DNA from: an uncultured Bacteroidales bacterium
GTDB lineage: Bacteria; Bacteroidota; Bacteroidia; Bacteroidales; Muribaculaceae
Assembly (NCBI GenBank): GCA_900542185.1
Contig: UQMZ01000008.1
Location: 1 to 64,000 of the forward strand
Direction of reading: 5' to 3'
Length of the DNA: 64,000 nucleotides
Shown here: piece after piece, positions 26,138 to 34,991 of the stretch
How positions within the stretch are numbered: the stretch's first letter is position 1
Layout: every line of letters begins with the position of its first letter
Position numbers and translations under genes: made by a program
Notes under the pieces: generated by a model
Databases searched by the model: none
Seen by the model: only the letters and a program-made list of their open reading frames with translations
What the model was told of the DNA's origin: nothing

Positions 26138-29100
26138 TTATTCCTTGATTATCATGTCCTCGCGGCGTAGCACGTACAGCTCGCTGTTGTCAAAATCAGG
26201 ATTCCTTAGCAGTTCGCGCAGACGGCGTCCCTGGTTCAGTTTCACGCGGTCGAAGTAATTGCGTGCCTCGCGCGCGTTGGCGAAGTTCCGGCCCTTGTTA
26301 TAGACCAGAACGTTGAAATAGCGTTCCATTTCGGCCTCGGCGCCGTCATCCATCTTCAGTCCGGCCTTTCTGACCACACCACGGAATATGTTGCCTAATT
26401 CCTCAGCGCTGTAGTCCTCGAAATTGATGCGTCGCTGGAATCGTGAATCCATACCGGTGTTGGTGTCTATCCACTGCTGCATCTCGCGGTGATAGCCGGC
26501 GGCGATGCACACGAACTTCCCTTTCAGGTCCAGCAGCTTGGTCAGCAGCACAGGCATGGCATCCTTGCCGAATCCGTTCGGACCGTCGTTCAGTCCGTAC
26601 GCTTCGTCCAGGAACAGTATGCCGCCGATGGCGCGGTTTATCATCTGCTCTGTTTTCGGGGCGGTCTGTCCAACATACGGAGCTATCAGGTCCTTGGGCG
26701 TCACCTCTATCACCTTGTTCGACGGCAGCAGTCCGAGCGAGTAGTAGATGTTTCCCATGATACGGGCCACGGTGGTCTTGCCGGTACCGGGATTGCCGAG
26801 AAACAGCAGGTGGTCAAGATTCAGCTTATGTCTGCCGCCGGTATCGGCGTTGCGTTTCTGCTCCACTATCAGCGTGTCGGCTATCTCCCTGACGGCATCC
26901 TTCACGGCCTTAAGTCCCTCCAGTTCGTCAAGTTCCTTCATGCACTCCTCCACGTCTATCTTCTTGGGAGCGTCGTACGGAATATCGCACTTTTCTATGG
27001 TATATAGTTCCTCGTCGCTGAGTTCTTCTGTTATGTTACTGGAGATACGGTCGCTCTGGCGGTCCTTGGTGGTGTTAAACAGCTTCACCATCTCGCCGGC
27101 GTTGCCGAACTTCTCGTCCTTGGCGCTTACCATCTCCTCTACCTTCAGGTTCAGCAGTTCCTCGGCGTCAGGCGTAAGCCTGTAACCCTCCTTGCGGGCG
27201 TTGAGCATGAAGATTTGCACCAGCTCGTCGACCGTATAGTCGTCAATGTGTATGCTGTATGTAAAGCGTCGCTTCAGTCCGGGGTTGGCGTTATTGATGA
27301 ATTCGTCCATTTCCTGCTTGTAACCGGCGAATACGGTCACGAACTTGCCGGCGTCGTTCGACATGCGGGTCATCAATGCCTCGATGGCCTCGTTGCCCGA
27401 CTTGTCCTTCACGCCCGAGGGATCGGCCGGCATGAAGGTATACGCCTCGTCGATAAACAGCACGCCGCCCATCGCCTCGTCCACGGCTTTCTCCATATTC
27501 TTGCCGGCGGAGTTTACGTAGCTGTCGAGTATGTGCTTGCGTTCCTTGCACACCACATGACCCTTGGGCAGAATGCCCAGAGCTTTGAACACCTGACCCA
27601 TCCGCTTGGCTACCTCTGTCTTGCCGGTGCCGGGATTGCCGGTGATGATTATATGGATGTTGGGCTGCTCCACCTTGCCGCCGCGCATGGCCTTGATGCG
27701 CGCCAACTTTATCTTGTTGGCGAAGGAACGTATCTGCTCCTTCACTCCCTGCATTCCGATGAAGTCGTCGAACCCTTTCAGCAGTTCGTCGGCCGACAGC
27801 ACGGTCCGGTCCCCCTCGATGTCCACCAGGTCTATCTCGTTCTTCTTTGATTCGTCGAAAGCGCCCTCCTGCCGTGCCTTGTCGTTGCGGGCTATCAGGG
27901 CCGACACGGCCTGCTGATATTTGTTGCGCACCTCGCGGGCGTTGCCGAAGTTGCGCGTCTTCATCTTCTCCATCCGTTCGAACACCTGATCTAAGTGCTC
28001 CTCGGCCTTGGCCGACAGCGTATAGCCCTCGGGACTGCTTTTCACCATCCGCCGGAATATCTCGGCCAGTTCCTTGCCGGTGTAATCGCGGAAATTTATA
28101 ATCTTGTTGAACCGCGACTCAAGCCCGGAATTGGAGTGTATGAACTCGCCCATCTCCTTGCTGTATCCGGCCAGTATCACTATCACCTTGCCGCGACGGT
28201 TCTCGGCCAGGGTCAGTATGGTGTCTATGGCCTGCTGTCCCACGGCGTCGCTGTCGTTCTGTTTCAGCGAATAGGCCTCGTCGATGAACAGTACGCCGCC
28301 CATCGCCTTGTCGAATACGGAGCGCACCAGTTTCGGTGTCTCTCCCACATATTGCGACACAAGGTCGTCGCGACCCACTTCCACCAAATGACCCACAGGC
28401 AACGCGCCAAGCGAATTGAGGGCGTCGGCAAACAGACGCGCCATCGTGGTCTTGCCCGTGCCGGGATTGCCGAGGAACTGGAACTGATCGTAAAGCTCGA
28501 CCGTGGCACCCGGTCCGAGGCGCTTGCGCTGTTCCTCCAGCTTGAGCGTGATCTTGCGTATCTCCTCCTTTATCTCGTCGACACCCACATATTTGTCGAA
28601 CGACTGCATCACCTCGTCGTAAGTCTTGGGAATATACTCCGTGCCGTCGATCATGTCGGGACCTACCGGAGCGCCGTCGGGCAGCACCCCGATGCATTTA
28701 AGGTTGATGTCGTAGGCACGTCGCTCGGCGTTGTGGCCTCCCGCTCCCTGTGCCGCGTCGGGATTGCGGCGGTCGTACAGATAGATGCGTTTCAGTTTCT
28801 GCCGGCCTTCTTCGGTAAGGGCCCGTCCGCAGGTCTCGAGCAGCAGCCGCTCCGTAATGTTCAGAAGGCCGTCGTCGCTGATTCCGGGCGTCTCCAAGAA
28901 ATAGTTGACAGCCGACGCAGGCACCGGATTCTCGTCGAAGAATTTCTTCAGCCGTTTGCCGCCTAACAGTATCACCACAGGCTTTGCGGCGTCACCGCGC
29001 CATTTGCGTATATGCTTTATGATATGGTCTATCGGTGCCACATCCTTCTGCAATCCGTCGGGCACGAGTTTGTCCGCCTCCTTGATTATCAGCACTCCGT

Positions 29101-29548
29101 TGCCGAAGTTCTTCAGATTCTCGTCGATTTTCTCCACGAATTTCCGGTAGTCGGTCGGGTCAATGATCTTCGGCACGGGATTGTTCACCAGCCCCTTCTC
29201 GTGCAGCAACGCCGCTATGGCCTTTGCCACGGTGGCTTTGCCCGTACCCGAGTCGCCGGTGATGACGAAACTGAGTTCCATACGGAAGTTCAGGTTGTGG
29301 GCGTCATTGTATGTCTTCATGGCGGCTCCCTTTGAGGCTATGTCGGTCAGCGTGGCGCGAATCTGGTCCTTGTCCACCAGTATGTCGAGTACGCCGCCGG
29401 CAGTCTGGGCCTTTGCTCCGTCAGAAGCCGTGCCTTTCGCTTCGCCCGGAGGCGGTGGCGGCGTCTGTATGGCGGCCATCGTGGCGCCACACCATTTACA
29501 GTATCTCGCTATGTCGCGGTTTTCCTTACCGCATTTATTGCATTTCAT
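26138..29548 (-). CDS. Four-module CbxX/CfqX (SpoVK-like) AAA+ ATPase with N-terminal zinc ribbon
   Basis: 1136 residues. Residues 1-24 form a zinc ribbon (CNKCGKENRDIARYCKWCGA). Then four AAA+ modules: module 1 near 98-160 with GDSGTGKAT but a changed Walker B (GVLIIKEAD); module 2 near 357 (LGNPGTGKTT, GVLFIDEAYSL); module 3 near 639 (TGNPGTGKTE, GVLFIDEAYTF); module 4 near 921 (LGNPGTGKTT, GILFLDEAYGL). Modules 2-4 match the CbxX/CfqX family, whose known members remodel Rubisco (CbbX) or act in ESX secretion (EccA). Four copies in one chain is unusual. It overlaps the kinase gene by 4 bp. It is likely the mechanical output of the signalling operon, but its target is unknown. Confidence 0.93.
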   Translation of the reverse strand: MKCNKCGKENRDIARYCKWCGATMAAIQTPPPPPGEAKGTASDGAKAQTAGGVLDILVDKDQIRATLTDIASKGAAMKTYNDAHNLNFRMELSFVITGDSGTGKATVAKAIAALLHEKGLVNNPVPKIIDPTDYRKFVEKIDENLKNFGNGVLIIKEADKLVPDGLQKDVAPIDHIIKHIRKWRGDAAKPVVILLGGKRLKKFFDENPVPASAVNYFLETPGISDDGLLNITERLLLETCGRALTEEGRQKLKRIYLYDRRNPDAAQGAGGHNAERRAYDINLKCIGVLPDGAPVGPDMIDGTEYIPKTYDEVMQSFDKYVGVDEIKEEIRKITLKLEEQRKRLGPGATVELYDQFQFLGNPGTGKTTMARLFADALNSLGALPVGHLVEVGRDDLVSQYVGETPKLVRSVFDKAMGGVLFIDEAYSLKQNDSDAVGQQAIDTILTLAENRRGKVIVILAGYSKEMGEFIHSNSGLESRFNKIINFRDYTGKELAEIFRRMVKSSPEGYTLSAKAEEHLDQVFERMEKMKTRNFGNAREVRNKYQQAVSALIARNDKARQEGAFDESKKNEIDLVDIEGDRTVLSADELLKGFDDFIGMQGVKEQIRSFANKIKLARIKAMRGGKVEQPNIHIIITGNPGTGKTEVAKRMGQVFKALGILPKGHVVCKERKHILDSYVNSAGKNMEKAVDEAMGGVLFIDEAYTFMPADPSGVKDKSGNEAIEALMTRMSNDAGKFVTVFAGYKQEMDEFINNANPGLKRRFTYSIHIDDYTVDELVQIFMLNARKEGYRLTPDAEELLNLKVEEMVSAKDEKFGNAGEMVKLFNTTKDRQSDRISSNITEELSDEELYTIEKCDIPYDAPKKIDVEECMKELDELEGLKAVKDAVREIADTLIVEQKRNADTGGRHKLNLDHLLFLGNPGTGKTTVARIMGNIYYSLGLLPSNKVIEVTPKDLIAPYVGQTAPKTEQMINRAIGGILFLDEAYGLNDGPNGFGKDAMPVLLTKLLDLKGKFVCIAAGYHREMQQWIDTNTGMDSRFQRRINFEDYSAEELGNIFRGVVRKAGLKMDDGAEAEMERYFNVLVYNKGRNFANAREARNYFDRVKLNQGRRLRELLRNPDFDNSELYVLRREDMIIKE

Positions 29549-32500
29549 TTCTTGGTCAGTTTGTAGGTGTAACTCGAACCTTTGTGATTGTTGGCATAGC
29601 TGCCCTCTATCGCATCGTCGGCATCCTTGGCTTTGCCGATGGTATATGTGATGTAATGGTCCACCGTGCCGTCGGACTTCACCACGTTCAGCTTCAGTTT
29701 CTCGGGATGCTCGGGGTCGATGGTACCTTTGAGCTTATGGTTCAACGGATGCCTGTAATTTATGGTCATTTCTCCCGTCACCACATACTTGCCGTCGATT
29801 GTATCGGTGGTCAGCGTCATCGTGGAATTGCGGTCGTCAAACTGGCCGGTGTATGTGCCGTTGTACATTTCGATGGCCTGCGACTTGGCCGATGCTTTTC
29901 CGGTGGCATAACTCCGGAACCATGCGCTGCCGGCGAATATCAGCACGGCCAACAGCAGTATGGAGAATCCCCTCAATGCCATCTGTCCGCGTCCCTTGCG
30001 GGCGTTGGAGGCGTTGTCCTTATAAACTATGGCCGGGTATTCCGGGTGCATTCCGGGCAACAATTTGTCGCGCGAGCCGAAGGCCGCTCCGATTTCGGCG
30101 TAAGTTGCTGCGTCGTTAAGGTCCATCGTGCCGTAGTTGTCAACGGGCTTCCGCGACAGATAGACCTTTTGGAACAGCTGCACTGCTCCGACCCACAGCA
30201 CAAGTGCAAGTATGGCTATCAGTATCCAGGGCACCGCCGGCACTATCAGCACGAACACCCAGGCTATCAGGGCGTACACGATGACACCTACGATACCACC
30301 GGCCAACAGGCCGGCCTCGGCGGCACATACCAACGCGACTAAGATGCCGATGATGATGCCCACCCATTTGCCGGTCGATTCTAACGCAGTACGGAATATA
30401 CCCGAATCCGTCGTGGCGAACACATATCCGCCATAGATGCAGGCCAATAGCAGCGGCAGGAAACCGAGCACTATCGCGGCGATGTGGATGGTGCGCGTTC
30501 CGGCGCGGGCCACTGTGAACTGAGCCTTGGCATTGCGTATCTTATTGTGCGTTTCCTCGGCATTCTTTACCGACTGCGCGTTGGGCACATGCTCCTGCAT
30601 GAACTCCAGGTATTCCTTAGTTTTCTGCAAGTAGGGCGTCTTCTTCAGGTCTACCTGCGGATTCTCCTGAAACTGCACGGCGAGCCAGTCCTGCACCATC
30701 GCGTTTACCGCATTGTCCCGGTCCATGGCCTTGCGTATCTCGGCCTCGTGCTGCTTGAACTCGTCAAGGGTGGTTATGGTCTGATTGTCTATATACAGCG
30801 GACACCGGCGCGACGGCAACAGACCGGCTATCATCTTCATCTGAGCCACGCCGCCGTTGAATCGTCCGTACTTACGTTTATTGTCCGTGCTCTTTAGGGT
30901 AAGACATTCGCGTATCCACTCTATCTGCTTGTCGTACTTACCTTTCGAGCGCAGATACTGGCACACGCGCGAATCCGCGAAGTCCTTGTAAAACGGTCCG
31001 GGAGTCAATTGCTCAGTGAAAGAGTTATGTACCAATCTGTTCAGATTCTGCCAGTCCGTGGGATTCTCTCCGATAAAGCGGGCTAATTGATTGGCCAGAT
31101 CATCGATGGTCAGCCATTCGGAATCCTCGCGTTTCTGCACCTTCTTGAATTGGTAATCGACATTGCCACATACATGGTACACCATGAACCATCCGAACGG
31201 ATCGTCGTCCACGGGATAGTTCATATCCCATATAGCGTCGTACAGCTTCTCGTCGCGCCCCTTGACCCATTGCTTGAATTCCTCGCTGGCAAACACGGAT
31301 ATGCGCCGTTTGCCGGAATCTTCCATAAAGGAATCGGCATCTTTTTCCATCAGGCTTCGCAGATGCTCGAAGTCCCGTATCTCGAAGTCATCTTTGCCGG
31401 AATCGGAGTCCCCGCGATACATGAACGGCAGGTCGGGGTCTATGTCATAGCACATCTCGTCCAAGGCCGATATTCCGCGATCCTCCACAGCCTCGACATA
31501 GAAGTCCACGTCTATCGGGGCATCGATGTGACGCAGGTAAATCCACAGGTTGCTGTACGGATCCTTCAGGGCGTTGGCATACAGCCTTACATTGTCGAAT
31601 ATGTCGCGGGCTATCTCGTATTCATCCTTCAGCACCTTCTTGGTGATGTTGGATGTATAAGGCATATCCTCGTCCAGGAGCAGACAGGTTGCGAACAGAC
31701 CGGCATCCTGATCCTCGGCGTATGTGTCTTCGGTGTATGTCAGGATGGTCTTTTTCAGCTCCGGTTCCTCGTTGTCCTCCATCCAGTCGGCCACCATGTC
31801 GGAGTAAAGGTATTCCTTGGCCAGTTTCTTGTTGGCCCACATCATTTTGGCCAGTTCCTTTCTGGAATGGGCTATCAGGTTCTTGTCGCGGCTGAACACC
31901 ACGCGGAAATCGGTCTTGAGTCCGTCGTATGTCGGATCTTCGTAGATGGTCTCCCCCTTCGACCATTGCACCACCTGGTCGAAGCCGGCGCGTATGTCGG
32001 CGTTACGCCGCGTCAGCGCCTTGAGCAGCTGCAGGTTGTGGCCGTCTATCTCCTTCACGTCAGGATACGGCAGGGTCTCCTCCTCCTTGTCCTTAACTAA
32101 TTTCTCCTCGTTGGCTATCAGGTTGCCCTCCCCCTTCCACATGGCCAGCAGAGTCATGCCCATGGCGTAGAAATCGGAAGGTGTGGAGACGTATGTAGGC
32201 TTGTCGTAGTAGTACTTGTACATCTCGGGCGCGGCATACACCGGTGTACGCCCGGCGTCAGTCGTAGCGCGTTTTTGGTCGTCGAGTATCTTGGCGATGC
32301 CGAAGTCGGTCAGCACAAAGTCACGTTCCCGTTTGTCGACAAACATAAAGTTTGCGGGCTTGATGTCGCGGTGCAGTATGCCGTTCTTGTGGCAGAAGTC
32401 GATGGCCATTGCCATGCGCGGCGCCAATTTTCTGAACAGATCCTCCTTCCCTTTCAGCGACACCTGCGACAGGTTCCGCCCCGTGTAATAGCGCATCAGC

Positions 32501-32979
32501 TCGTAGTCGTGCTTTGCTCCGTTGCCGAAATCCAGAACGCCATGTTCGAACACATCGACGGTCAGTCCGTTGCCGCGAAGCCCTTTCAGTTTTTCAAGCA
32601 CATCGTGGTTTGGATGACGGTGTGCGTTATAAATCTTAAGCGCGTACTTTGTACCTTTGTGTTCCACCAAGAACACCCTTGCTTCGCCAGACTGGCTGGA
32701 GATGCACTCCTTCTTTTTGAATTTTACGCCATTTATCTCGAATTCCGTCACCAGCGAGTCGTCGAAAGCCACCTGCTTAGCGGGTCCGTCCGCTGCCGGC
32801 CCCGTCGCCGGCCCTTCCGCACCCGGCGGCACAGCCGTTCCACTTGGAGGTACAGCTGTCCCCGATGGCGGTACAGCAGTTCCGGACAGAGGCACAGCAG
32901 TTCCACTTGGCGGTACTGCCGTCCCTGACGGCGGTACCAGGGTGTCCGTATTATGTTCGTCAGTATGTTTCTTACTCAT
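29545..32979 (-). CDS. Membrane Ser/Thr protein kinase with extracytoplasmic C-terminal domain
   Basis: 1144 residues. N-terminus: five-fold VPPSGTA-type repeats (residues ~17-51). Kinase domain ~75-345: ATP lysine in YALKIY (~114), catalytic loop HRDIKPANF (~205), DFG (~225), GRTPVYAAPEMY. A long cytosolic region without known family follows. Membrane helices at roughly 836-856, 872-940 (several) and 1000-1018 end in a ~120-residue beta-rich tail (NGTYTGQFDDRNSTMTLTTD; KLKGTIDPEHPEKLKL) that should face the periplasm and could sense a ligand. All catalytic residues are intact. The neighbours are its phosphatase, FHA reader and AAA+ protein. Confidence 0.93.
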   Translation of the reverse strand: MSKKHTDEHNTDTLVPPSGTAVPPSGTAVPLSGTAVPPSGTAVPPSGTAVPPGAEGPATGPAADGPAKQVAFDDSLVTEFEINGVKFKKKECISSQSGEARVFLVEHKGTKYALKIYNAHRHPNHDVLEKLKGLRGNGLTVDVFEHGVLDFGNGAKHDYELMRYYTGRNLSQVSLKGKEDLFRKLAPRMAMAIDFCHKNGILHRDIKPANFMFVDKRERDFVLTDFGIAKILDDQKRATTDAGRTPVYAAPEMYKYYYDKPTYVSTPSDFYAMGMTLLAMWKGEGNLIANEEKLVKDKEEETLPYPDVKEIDGHNLQLLKALTRRNADIRAGFDQVVQWSKGETIYEDPTYDGLKTDFRVVFSRDKNLIAHSRKELAKMMWANKKLAKEYLYSDMVADWMEDNEEPELKKTILTYTEDTYAEDQDAGLFATCLLLDEDMPYTSNITKKVLKDEYEIARDIFDNVRLYANALKDPYSNLWIYLRHIDAPIDVDFYVEAVEDRGISALDEMCYDIDPDLPFMYRGDSDSGKDDFEIRDFEHLRSLMEKDADSFMEDSGKRRISVFASEEFKQWVKGRDEKLYDAIWDMNYPVDDDPFGWFMVYHVCGNVDYQFKKVQKREDSEWLTIDDLANQLARFIGENPTDWQNLNRLVHNSFTEQLTPGPFYKDFADSRVCQYLRSKGKYDKQIEWIRECLTLKSTDNKRKYGRFNGGVAQMKMIAGLLPSRRCPLYIDNQTITTLDEFKQHEAEIRKAMDRDNAVNAMVQDWLAVQFQENPQVDLKKTPYLQKTKEYLEFMQEHVPNAQSVKNAEETHNKIRNAKAQFTVARAGTRTIHIAAIVLGFLPLLLACIYGGYVFATTDSGIFRTALESTGKWVGIIIGILVALVCAAEAGLLAGGIVGVIVYALIAWVFVLIVPAVPWILIAILALVLWVGAVQLFQKVYLSRKPVDNYGTMDLNDAATYAEIGAAFGSRDKLLPGMHPEYPAIVYKDNASNARKGRGQMALRGFSILLLAVLIFAGSAWFRSYATGKASAKSQAIEMYNGTYTGQFDDRNSTMTLTTDTIDGKYVVTGEMTINYRHPLNHKLKGTIDPEHPEKLKLNVVKSDGTVDHYITYTIGKAKDADDAIEGSYANNHKGSSYTYKLTKK
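32825..32940 (-). repeat. 21-bp tandem repeat in the kinase gene
   Basis: Five imperfect 21-bp units plus part of a sixth, each encoding V-P-(P/L)-S-G-T-A near the N-terminus of the kinase. The third positions have drifted while the protein repeat is kept, suggesting selection on the peptide. Copy number is likely to vary between strains. Confidence 0.8.
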
Positions 32980-33020
32980 TGTTATCGTCGTTCAAATATT
33001 CAATAAAAAGTATGGGAACG

Positions 33021-33956
33021 TCAGATGTAAGCTGTGTTTTCAGTCTGATTGAAGGATACTACTTCTATTTCTTCGGTTTTCCATTTGCCACCGAGTTCCG
33101 GCCGTGTACACTCCGATGGCTGGCGGTGGGAACAGCCGCAGTAATTACATACCCACCATACTCCTACGGTTTCCTTCCTCTTTATTTTCTCAAGGGCCAC
33201 GACCTTGCAGGCGCACATAAAGCCGCGCTGGATTTCGGGCGGATCCGAGGGGTCGGGAATCAGATCGTCAAGAGCCTGCTGCATTTCACGCCCCTTTTCG
33301 CGCTTCTTAACCTTCAGTTCGCGGAGGCGCTCACGCTTCTTCGCCATACTTTCCCGGTCCGTCTTACGGACAGCCGCCTGCTTCGGTTTCGGTGCATCAG
33401 TCACTGACCCGGCAGCACCGAATAGATTCTTGTATTCGTCAAGAATCTTGCGTACATTGTCGTCCAACGGCGAAGCGGTGTCTAAAAACGAGTCGTCAGG
33501 CTCACCGACTTCACGCTCCAACTGTTCTATCTCGTCGTTCAGCTGTTCAATTTCCTGCGCCACCATTGACACGCGCTTAACGCGCTGGTCCTGTCGCGCG
33601 CGTTCTATCTGACGGAAAGCCTCGGCTGTCAGCGGCGTGTTGCAATTGCCGCAGAAGTGACGGAAAGCCAACGCTCCGCAGTTGGGGCATTTCATACCAC
33701 CTCGCGGATTGCCACATTCGCTGCAGAACATTTCATCCTGGTCCATGGTGGCCCCACAGAACGTGCAACGCGACCCGCCGTCGTCGACAGCCGCTCCGCA
33801 TTCCTCGCAAAACTTCGCTCCGTCCTCTAATTCGGCGCCGCAGCGCGCACACCGCCGTGCCGTAGCCGAATTCACTTCCTCCTGCGACAGCTGACGGGGA
33901 CGGAAATTAGCGTATTGTTCCCTCTGCTTCTGTTGTTGCTGTTGTTTTTCTTCCAT
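33021..33956 (-). CDS. Multi-zinc-ribbon coiled-coil protein
   Basis: 311 residues. A Gln-rich start (EEKQQQQQKQREQ), then three consecutive zinc ribbons (CARCGAELEDGAKFCEECGA; CTFCGATMDQDEMFCSECG; CPNCGALAFRHFCGNCN), a charged coiled coil (VAQEIEQLNDEIEQLEREVG), a Lys/Arg-rich stretch (AKKRERLRELKVKKREKGRE), and a C-terminal metal site (CACK...CNYCGCSH). No enzyme domain. It likely serves as an adaptor. The ribbons resemble those in the FHA and AAA+ proteins of the operon. The gene lies 41 bp upstream of the kinase gene and 15 bp after the first gene. Confidence 0.8.
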   Translation of the reverse strand: MEEKQQQQQKQREQYANFRPRQLSQEEVNSATARRCARCGAELEDGAKFCEECGAAVDDGGSRCTFCGATMDQDEMFCSECGNPRGGMKCPNCGALAFRHFCGNCNTPLTAEAFRQIERARQDQRVKRVSMVAQEIEQLNDEIEQLEREVGEPDDSFLDTASPLDDNVRKILDEYKNLFGAAGSVTDAPKPKQAAVRKTDRESMAKKRERLRELKVKKREKGREMQQALDDLIPDPSDPPEIQRGFMCACKVVALEKIKRKETVGVWWVCNYCGCSHRQPSECTRPELGGKWKTEEIEVVSFNQTENTAYI

Positions 33957-33971
33957 TAGAAATCTGCCGGT

Positions 33972-34799
33972 TTAGTCAAACATTACCCGTGGGTTCATCT
34001 GCGACGGCGAGCGCCAGTCGATGCCGTATTTTTCCATCAGCAGCTCGCGCTTCATGGCCCAGTACTGGAAGCAGAAGCCCATCTGCCTCGGCACATTGGC
34101 AAGGCGACGGTCCAGCTCATCCTCCACGTCATAATATATCTTCTCCCAATCCCGGGTATATTCCACAGGATCTGTGCGAAGATGGCCTATCTTCGGATCA
34201 AGCATTATCTTGAACAGCTCCGTCTGCGTGAACATATCGGCCAAGGCACGTTCCAGTTCCTTGGTCAGCCGGAAGTCGAGCCAGTCGCTTTCCTCAAGAA
34301 GCAGATGCAGTTTTATCCATTTCCGTACTCGACCTTTGAATTCATCCGTCAGGTTTCCGGTCTTAAACGCCATCAGTATGTATATCAGCAGCAGTTCGTA
34401 CTCGGCATGACGGTAAACCGTTTCAGACACTGCATCAATGATGCGCGGCAACGTCTCTGCCATTGCCTCCCAGGCCACATCCTCATGGCGGATCATCTCC
34501 AACACTTCCTGTGCAAGTAAGCGTATATGGCGGTAATCCTCAAGTTCAACGAAAGTCTCTGCCAACAGCGCATACAGCTGCAGCCGCGCTAAGTCTTCGA
34601 CGCGTTCCGTATCTTCTTTCTCTATCATCCGGATCATGCAGTCGTAATAGTCCACGTCATTGCGCAACCGTTCCTTGTCATCCTTGACTTCGAGTTGCTC
34701 ACGCATATTGAACACCTCGTCAATGCGTTCGTCTATTGTCTTTGTTCGGTCAAGGGTAATTTTCTCTACCAGATTCCTGATTCCCCGTGGTCGTATCAT
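33972..34799 (-). CDS. Helical protein of unknown function (first gene of signalling operon)
   Basis: 275 residues, acidic, with predicted long helices and no membrane segment or signal. It begins MIRPRGIRNLVEKITLDRTK and contains RNDVDYYDCMIRMIEKEDTE and DEFKGRVRKWIKLHLLLEES. I recognise no family. As the promoter-proximal gene of the operon it is a likely specific component and perhaps a kinase or AAA+ client. Confidence 0.72.
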   Translation of the reverse strand: MIRPRGIRNLVEKITLDRTKTIDERIDEVFNMREQLEVKDDKERLRNDVDYYDCMIRMIEKEDTERVEDLARLQLYALLAETFVELEDYRHIRLLAQEVLEMIRHEDVAWEAMAETLPRIIDAVSETVYRHAEYELLLIYILMAFKTGNLTDEFKGRVRKWIKLHLLLEESDWLDFRLTKELERALADMFTQTELFKIMLDPKIGHLRTDPVEYTRDWEKIYYDVEDELDRRLANVPRQMGFCFQYWAMKRELLMEKYGIDWRSPSQMNPRVMFD

Positions 34800-34865
34800 G
34801 GCAAGTGATCGAGTTTTTCAGTTAATAATCAGAGTCCGGACGTTCCACGGCCTCCATTTACGCAA

Positions 34866-34897
34866 CAAATATAGCACATCTCCCCCACATTACCAAA
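34866..34897 (-). promoter_or_regulatory. Promoter of the seven-gene signalling operon
   Basis: On the minus strand: TTTG (complement of 34894-34897), exactly 20-nt spacer, TATATTTG (complement of 34866-34873). This is a full Bacteroidota consensus. The start point would be near 34860, giving a ~60-nt leader to the ATG at 34799. Confidence 0.65.
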
Positions 34898-34991
34898 TCA
34901 CATAGTCCTCTTATTCAAATTGTATTCAGATAACATACATAAGTATGTCTTTATAGTGATAACTATCAGATCAAGCTTTGTCTCGTTGAAA

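Noticed and set aside
32825..32940. CRISPR-like array
   Set aside because: The repeats are head-to-tail 21-bp coding units with no spacers.
23949..34799. Type VI secretion regulatory locus
   Set aside because: Kinase, phosphatase and FHA genes are present but no tss/vgr/hcp gene is in the window.
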